A stretch of DNA of 21,759 nt from assembly GCA_934630385.1 (NCBI GenBank), contig CAKTWE010000028.1, positions 1-21,759 on the forward strand, read 5' to 3'. This document shows positions 17,009-21,759 of the stretch, in pieces. A program made the translations under genes and the position numbers. The notes below the pieces were generated by a model that had not been told where the DNA came from, made no database searches, and worked only from the letters and a program-made list of their open reading frames with translations. This DNA comes from an uncultured Collinsella sp. GTDB lineage: Bacteria; Actinomycetota; Coriobacteriia; Coriobacteriales; Coriobacteriaceae. The first letter of the stretch is position 1. The number at the start of each line of letters is the position of its first letter.

Positions 17009-17175
17009 CAGTCGTTGGGGACAGACTTAAATGACTGAAACCACTCATTGGGGACAGACTTAAATGAGTGCCTCGCCACCTGGCAGCTAGGGACGTTCCT
17101 TTCCTGCCGGCAGCTGGGGGCAGTCCTTGTCAACACGGCCGACAACCACTCATTGGGGACAGACTTAAATGAGTG
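17009..17175. repeat. three 29-nt palindromic units (left cluster)
   Basis: Units at 17009-17037, 17042-17070 and 17147-17175 share the core GGGGACAGACTTAA flanked by 8-nt complementary arms. The second and third are identical, with arms CACTCATT/AATGAGTG. The first has CAGTCGTT/AATGACTG: the C-to-G change on the left is matched by G-to-C on the right, so the hairpin is conserved. The stretch between units holds GC-rich imperfect repeats (CTGGCAGCTAGGG, CCGGCAGCTGGGG). These resemble REP-type palindromes mobilised in trans by Y1 (RAYT) transposases, but none is encoded here. Confidence 0.8.
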
Positions 17176-17181
17176 CCGCCA

Positions 17182-17236
17182 GGGACAGTCCTTGCCAGCC
17201 CGGCCGGCGAGCCGACGAATAGGCAAAGACTGTCCC
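17182..17236. repeat. 55-nt inverted repeat, left copy
   Basis: GGGACAGTC pairs with GACTGTCCC at the ends; after a mismatch TTGCC pairs with GGCAA, leaving a 25-nt GC-rich loop with its own CCGG/CCGG stem. It differs at only three positions from 20828-20882. It ends 6 nt from the stop codon of the FtsX-type permease, so it lies in that gene's 3' end and may protect or end the transcript, although no T-run follows. Confidence 0.8.
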
Positions 17237-17242
17237 CGATGA

Positions 17243-19909
17243 CTACTCTTGGACTTTGAGAGCTTCGGCCAGGCTCACGCGCTTGATGGAGCGCATGTGC
17301 AGCAACGCCACGACCAGATAGGTTGCAAAGCCAATGCCGACGCATGCAGCCATGGACCAAGCGGGCACGTAGATCTCGATATTGCCGTTGTAGGCGAGCA
17401 GCATCGAGCGGAAGATGGCCGTGAGCGAGCCAATAATGACCGGCAGGCTCAGCACGAGCGACGCCGCCACACACAGCGTGATCGATCGAATGTACAGATG
17501 CGAGATCTCGCCATCGCGATAGCCAAAGACTTTCATGTAGCTGATCGAACGGGCGCTGTGGTCGATCACAGCCTTGGTCAGCAGGTACATAAACAGCAGG
17601 AAGATAAACACCGCGAGCCCGACCATCATTCCGATCATTTTGCTCATCATGCCGATGAACTGGTCGCCCACGGCGCGCATGTCGTCGGGCGTGGTGTCGC
17701 CGGCAAAGTAGCGCGCGTCGAGGTCGAGCTTCTCGTCGCTCACATAGCCGTTAAAGTAGGCGGCGTCGTTGTCGAACAGCTCATTAAAGTCGTCGATGCT
17801 CATATAGATATTCATGTCCGACTTTGAGCCCCAGGCACAATCCTTGCCCGCGTACTCAAGGGAATAATGCTCGCCCTCGTACTTGTCGCTGAGCGTGACC
17901 TTCTGGCCCTCGCTCCAGCCAAACTTATCGAGCAGACCGCCGCCAAAGACGACGCGCCCATCGCCGACGTTGAGGTCTTTCCAATAGCGCGAGTCAGATG
18001 AAATGCCATAGACGGAAATCGTCTCCTCGCCATTACCATCGCCGCGGTCGTATTGCAGCTGGTAAACGGCATATTTCTCGGCCTGTGCAATTGCGCCCAC
18101 GTCGTTGTCGGTCGTATTGACCGGGTGGATATCGTCGTTGCCAGTGTCAATCTTAGAGGCCTTGTCGATCAGGTCGATGGCCTCATCGCGGTCGCAGCCG
18201 AGGGCATCGGCAAGATCGTCAAGGCGCGCGTAGAGCGCATCCTTCTTGTCCTGAACCTTGGCGAGCGCGTCCTGCGCCGCGGTCAGGCTCTCGGCAGACG
18301 GAGAGCTGACTGCGGCATCAGCTGCTGCCTGCGCCGCATCGGCCGCGTCGCCAAGCTCGTCATCGGCATCCTGGGCGGCGGAAAGCAGCGCGCCGTCAAC
18401 CGACTGCAAGCGCTCGAGTGCCGACCACTGCTCGCGTTCCTCGGCAGTGCCCTCGAGCTCCAGCGGAGCCTTGAGCGTGTACTGGTGCTCGGCGACCAGG
18501 CTTGTCTCGAGGTTGTCCGCGTAGTGCGTCATCGTGGGCAGAATCGCCAGGCCAAAGAGCAGCAGCAGCGACGCAAACGCAATGCCCACGAACAGCGTGG
18601 CGAAGTTGCCCAGGTTGCGCAGGAAAATGCGCAGGCGGAAGCGGGAAACAAAACCCATGCGCTCCGGCAGCTGCAAGCCGCGCTTGGTGCCCGATTTGCC
18701 GCTCGCCTCGTGACGAAGGAACTGCAACGGCGTCTTGCCCATTTTGCGAAGCAGGCCCACCAGCGTGATGAGGATGAGCGCGACGGCGGGAACCACGGCG
18801 CACTTCACAAAGATCTCCCAGCTCCAGTACACCTGGAAAGGCGGCAGGCTGTACGAACCGTAATAGAGGCTGCGCATGGGCTCGGTAAAGAACACAACGC
18901 CGAGCGCAGTGCCCAAAAGCGCCGCGACCACGCCCACGATGGCAGGAAGTGCCAGGTAGTGCAGCACGATCTCGCGACGGCGATAGCCGCTGGCGAGCAG
19001 CGTGCCGATGATGGCGCTCTCCTCCTCGATGGTGGCGTCGGTAAGAACCACAAAGACGAACGCCATGATCACGATGATTATGTTGAGCAACGTCATCCAC
19101 ATCATGGAGTCGCCGTCCACATCATCGCGCGCATAGCCAATGCCCTGGTTGGAATCGGCATCGATCAGATCGTCCACGCGCGCATCGGCATCGGTCAGCG
19201 CCTCGACCATATCCTGCTCCGCATCGATGCGATCCGCGGTGGGGATGTCGCGATCGGCAAAGGTGAAGGAGTAGGTGTAGGCAGGCGCGCCGCCGGCATC
19301 CTCGAGCGCGGCAAAGCCGGCGTCGGTGACCTCGGCCACGCCGTACGTGATGGTGTTCACCGTAAAGTCCGAATTGTCGAGGAACAACGCCTGGCTATCG
19401 GGCTGCGTCATGATGCCGCAGATGGTGTAGGTGCGGCCCTCAAGCTCGACCTTATCGCCCACGGCGAGGTCGTTGTTGGTGGCGAAGACACGGTCGATTG
19501 CCACCTCATCGTCCGCCCTAGGCTGCCTGCCCTCACAGTAGGACGCAATATCGACCTTGGTGCGGTGCGCATAGGTGCGCAGCGTGCGCTTGGTGCCGTC
19601 GTCGCCGGCGGTCTTTTTGATGATGGCGTCGATGGAGAAATTCTTGTAGAGCGTGACGCCGCCGACGTCGCCGGCAGCGTCCTCGGCGGCCTTGAGTTGA
19701 TCGTCGGTAGCCTCGAAGGAGGTGGTCACGCGGCCGTCCTCAATCGTGTACGCATCGCGCATGTCGTCGATAAGGCAACCGATGGAATGCGCCGCGAGCA
19801 AAAAGCCCGAGGTGAGAGCGATGCTCCCGCACATAAGCAAAAAGATGCCCAGGTACTTGCCGACATTGCGGCGCAGCTCGCGCGGGAGACGTTTTGCGAG
19901 AGGTGTCAT
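17243..19909 (-). CDS. FtsX/MacB-type ABC transporter permease with coiled-coil insert
   Basis: About 888 residues. An N-terminal helix (YLGIFLLMCGSIALTSGFLL) precedes a large extracellular domain, then a first FtsX block of three helices (TLLNIIIVIMAFVFVVL... SGYRRREIVLHYLALPAIVG). Another helix near FATLFVGIAFASLLLLFGLA leads to a second extracellular domain that begins with an Ala/Asp-rich coiled coil (LQSVDGALLSAAQDADDELG through ARLDDLADALG). The protein ends with a second FtsX block (AVFIFLLFMYLLTKAV... FGYRDGEISHLYIRS). Such permeases work by mechanotransmission or lipid/peptide export with a LolD/MacB-type ATPase, which is encoded 8 nt upstream. A TTG at 19924 is possible, but the ATG at 19907-19909 is preferred because the protein then begins MTPLAKRLPRELRRN. 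The substrate is unknown. Confidence 0.88.
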   Translation of the reverse strand: MTPLAKRLPRELRRNVGKYLGIFLLMCGSIALTSGFLLAAHSIGCLIDDMRDAYTIEDGRVTTSFEATDDQLKAAEDAAGDVGGVTLYKNFSIDAIIKKTAGDDGTKRTLRTYAHRTKVDIASYCEGRQPRADDEVAIDRVFATNNDLAVGDKVELEGRTYTICGIMTQPDSQALFLDNSDFTVNTITYGVAEVTDAGFAALEDAGGAPAYTYSFTFADRDIPTADRIDAEQDMVEALTDADARVDDLIDADSNQGIGYARDDVDGDSMMWMTLLNIIIVIMAFVFVVLTDATIEEESAIIGTLLASGYRRREIVLHYLALPAIVGVVAALLGTALGVVFFTEPMRSLYYGSYSLPPFQVYWSWEIFVKCAVVPAVALILITLVGLLRKMGKTPLQFLRHEASGKSGTKRGLQLPERMGFVSRFRLRIFLRNLGNFATLFVGIAFASLLLLFGLAILPTMTHYADNLETSLVAEHQYTLKAPLELEGTAEEREQWSALERLQSVDGALLSAAQDADDELGDAADAAQAAADAAVSSPSAESLTAAQDALAKVQDKKDALYARLDDLADALGCDRDEAIDLIDKASKIDTGNDDIHPVNTTDNDVGAIAQAEKYAVYQLQYDRGDGNGEETISVYGISSDSRYWKDLNVGDGRVVFGGGLLDKFGWSEGQKVTLSDKYEGEHYSLEYAGKDCAWGSKSDMNIYMSIDDFNELFDNDAAYFNGYVSDEKLDLDARYFAGDTTPDDMRAVGDQFIGMMSKMIGMMVGLAVFIFLLFMYLLTKAVIDHSARSISYMKVFGYRDGEISHLYIRSITLCVAASLVLSLPVIIGSLTAIFRSMLLAYNGNIEIYVPAWSMAACVGIGFATYLVVALLHMRSIKRVSLAEALKVQE

Positions 19910-19917
19910 GGCGTCGC

Positions 19918-20643
<726 letters not shown>

Positions 20644-20741
20644 TGTTAGCCTCTTGCTACTTTATGAGCATAATAGTAAACCCAGGTGAACTATTTTTTA
20701 GCGACAGGCGCAATTATTTCCAAACCAGTCATTGGGCAAAC

Positions 20742-20770
20742 CACTCATTGGGGACAGACTTAAATGAGTG
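20742..20770. repeat. 29-nt palindromic unit (right cluster)
   Basis: Identical to the units at 17042-17070 and 17147-17175. A truncated copy, CAGTCATTGGG, lies just before it at 20726-20736. It is followed by CCGCCAGGGAC and by a TCGCCACCYGGCAGCTRGG segment that also occurs in the left cluster, so the two clusters are versions of one composite element. Confidence 0.8.
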
Positions 20771-20827
20771 CCGCCAGGGACGCTCTTTCGCCACCCGGCA
20801 GCTGGGTGTCCCAAAGGCCGGCATATT

Positions 20828-20882
20828 GGGACAGTCCTTGCCGGCCCGGCCGGCGAGCCGGCGAATCGGCAAAGACTGTCCC
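20828..20882. repeat. 55-nt inverted repeat, right copy
   Basis: Matches 17182-17236 at 52 of 55 positions, with perfect outer arms GGGACAGTC/GACTGTCCC. It ends 14 nt from the stop codon of the ABC-2 permease, mirroring the position of the left copy after the other permease. The remaining stretch from 20644 to 20741 should hold the promoter of the ATPase gene; it is AT-rich, but I see no convincing -35/-10 pair. Confidence 0.8.
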
Positions 20883-20896
20883 CAATGACTAGGTGG

Positions 20897-21759
20897 CTAG
20901 GCGCGGGATTTGGCGCGTGCGAGGGCTAGGCCTACGGCGGCAATTGCCACGGCAAAGAGCACGGTGACGCCAAGGTCGCAGGCGATGTCACCCAGCACGG
21001 TGGACGTCAGGTCCGCGGCAAGCGCCTTGCCGATCGCGTCGTTCACCCAATATGTCGGCACAAAGTGCGCCACCGTCTGCACGGCCGGGCCCATCAGCGA
21101 CAGCGGCATCCAGGCGCCGCCCAAAAACGTCATGAGCATGCCGAGCAGGTTGCCCACACCGTTGAGCAGTTCCTCGCGCGCGCCCAGGCTCGAAAGCGCA
21201 AAGCCAACGGCCAGCGGCGTGCACGCCAGGGCAAACGTCGCTGCCAGTGCCAGGCACACACGGCCCGCGCCGACCTCGGCGACCGCGCCGGCAAAGCCCA
21301 CGACGCCCATCATGCTCGACACAAACCAGATGCAGACGGTGATCACGGCGGCGGCCGCAAACACGGCGATCGAGCGCTGACGCTCGGAGATTGGGCCGGC
21401 ATCCATACGACGCACGCGCTCGGGCTCGTTCATGCCCGAGAACACCAGCCCCACCGACACGATGACCGACGAGATAATCGCGTACGCACCGAAGTTGAAA
21501 TACGACTCGAGCGTGGCGGCGGCAGTCGAGTCGACCTTGACCTGCTCGATCTCGACCTCGGCACGCTCGGTGGCCGCATGCTCGGCGGCCTTGGCAACGT
21601 CGCCGTTGGAGGCGGCGGGCTCAAGTGCGGCCGCAGCGCCCGCGAGCGAGATCCAGCGCGAGGCCTCGGCAGACGAAAGCGCTGCCGCCATGGTGCCGGC
21701 ACCGTAGGTCACATCGAGCTTGGGCAGGTCCTCCCCCGCACGGGCGGCTGCAACAAGAT
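20897..21759 (-). CDS. ABC-2 type transporter permease (5' end cut by window edge)
   Basis: The frame is open to the window edge, so the true start lies outside; 286 residues are visible. An extracellular Ala/Glu-rich stretch (SAEASRWISLAGAAAALEPAASNG, then AAEHAATERAEVEIEQVKVD) is followed by about six hydrophobic segments, including AYAIISSVIVSVGLVFSGM, AVITVCIWFVSSMMGVVGFAG, VCLALAATFALACTPLAVGF, LGMLMTFLGGAWMPLSLMGP and VLFAVAIAAVGLALAR. The GGAWMPLSLMGP stretch before the last helix and the overall pattern fit ABC-2 permeases of the NatB/YhaP kind, which export drugs, ions or lipids. Its ATPase would be upstream, outside the window; the adjacent ATPase at 19918-20643 belongs to the FtsX-type system. 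Confidence 0.75.
   Translation of the reverse strand, partial: LVAAARAGEDLPKLDVTYGAGTMAAALSSAEASRWISLAGAAAALEPAASNGDVAKAAEHAATERAEVEIEQVKVDSTAAATLESYFNFGAYAIISSVIVSVGLVFSGMNEPERVRRMDAGPISERQRSIAVFAAAAVITVCIWFVSSMMGVVGFAGAVAEVGAGRVCLALAATFALACTPLAVGFALSSLGAREELLNGVGNLLGMLMTFLGGAWMPLSLMGPAVQTVAHFVPTYWVNDAIGKALAADLTSTVLGDIACDLGVTVLFAVAIAAVGLALARAKSRA

Noticed and set aside
17009..17175. 29-nt repeats considered as a CRISPR array
   Set aside because: Spacings between units are 4 and 76 nt, only three units exist, each is itself a hairpin, and no cas gene is present.
20658..20678. Palindrome-like operator upstream of the ABC ATPase
   Set aside because: Arms pair only with gaps; at most 4-5 consecutive base pairs, so not distinguishable from AT-rich background.

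Overview
The window is high-GC, densely coded bacterial DNA. Gene content, codon use and dispersed palindromes suggest a Coriobacteriia gut actinobacterium, most likely Collinsella or a close relative. This is an inference: no rRNA or other taxonomic marker is present. All protein genes are on the minus strand except an OatA-like acyltransferase (2649-4901) and an alpha/beta hydrolase (14503-15468). There are no tRNA, rRNA or CRISPR loci and no intact transposase.

Layout. 1-2462: partial luxS, a nucleoside hydrolase and a ribokinase, all minus; the last two form a ribose-salvage pair. 2649-4901: membrane acyltransferase fused to an SGNH esterase domain, probably acting on cell-wall polymers. 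5092-8207: two-gene magnesium operon, consisting of an MgtE-type sensor with a divergent membrane domain followed by an NRAMP-related transporter whose metal-site residues are of the Mg2+ (NRMT) type. A roughly 205-nt leader with strong predicted RNA structure precedes it. 8527-9933: membrane-anchored NodB-fold protein that has lost its metal-binding histidines. 10006-11150: PRC-barrel and YtxH proteins, translationally coupled. 11287-13518: a stand-alone protein resembling the N-terminal domain of cyanophycin synthetase, downstream of a CorC/CNNM-type magnesium protein. 13633-14316: hemolysin III (PAQR) family membrane protein. 14503-15468: membrane-anchored alpha/beta hydrolase behind a promoter with two matching palindromic operators. 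15511-15672: a nested fold-back element and a bidirectional terminator. 15720-16925: DUF362 ferredoxin-like protein. 17009-20882: a MacB/FtsX-type ABC transporter pair bracketed by two copies of a composite palindromic repeat. 20897-end: 5'-truncated ABC-2 type permease.

Themes. Three proteins linked to Mg2+ (MgtE-like, NRMT-like, CorC-like) lie within about 8.5 kb. Several envelope functions (OatA-like, NodB-like, PRC/YtxH, HlyIII, ABC exporters) surround them. The best candidates for something undescribed are the structured leader of the magnesium operon, the non-canonical MgtE/NRMT pair, the apparently dead deacetylase, the stand-alone cyanophycin-synthetase-like domain and the palindromic repeats around the ABC transporter. 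All family assignments were made by eye from motifs; no database search was possible.
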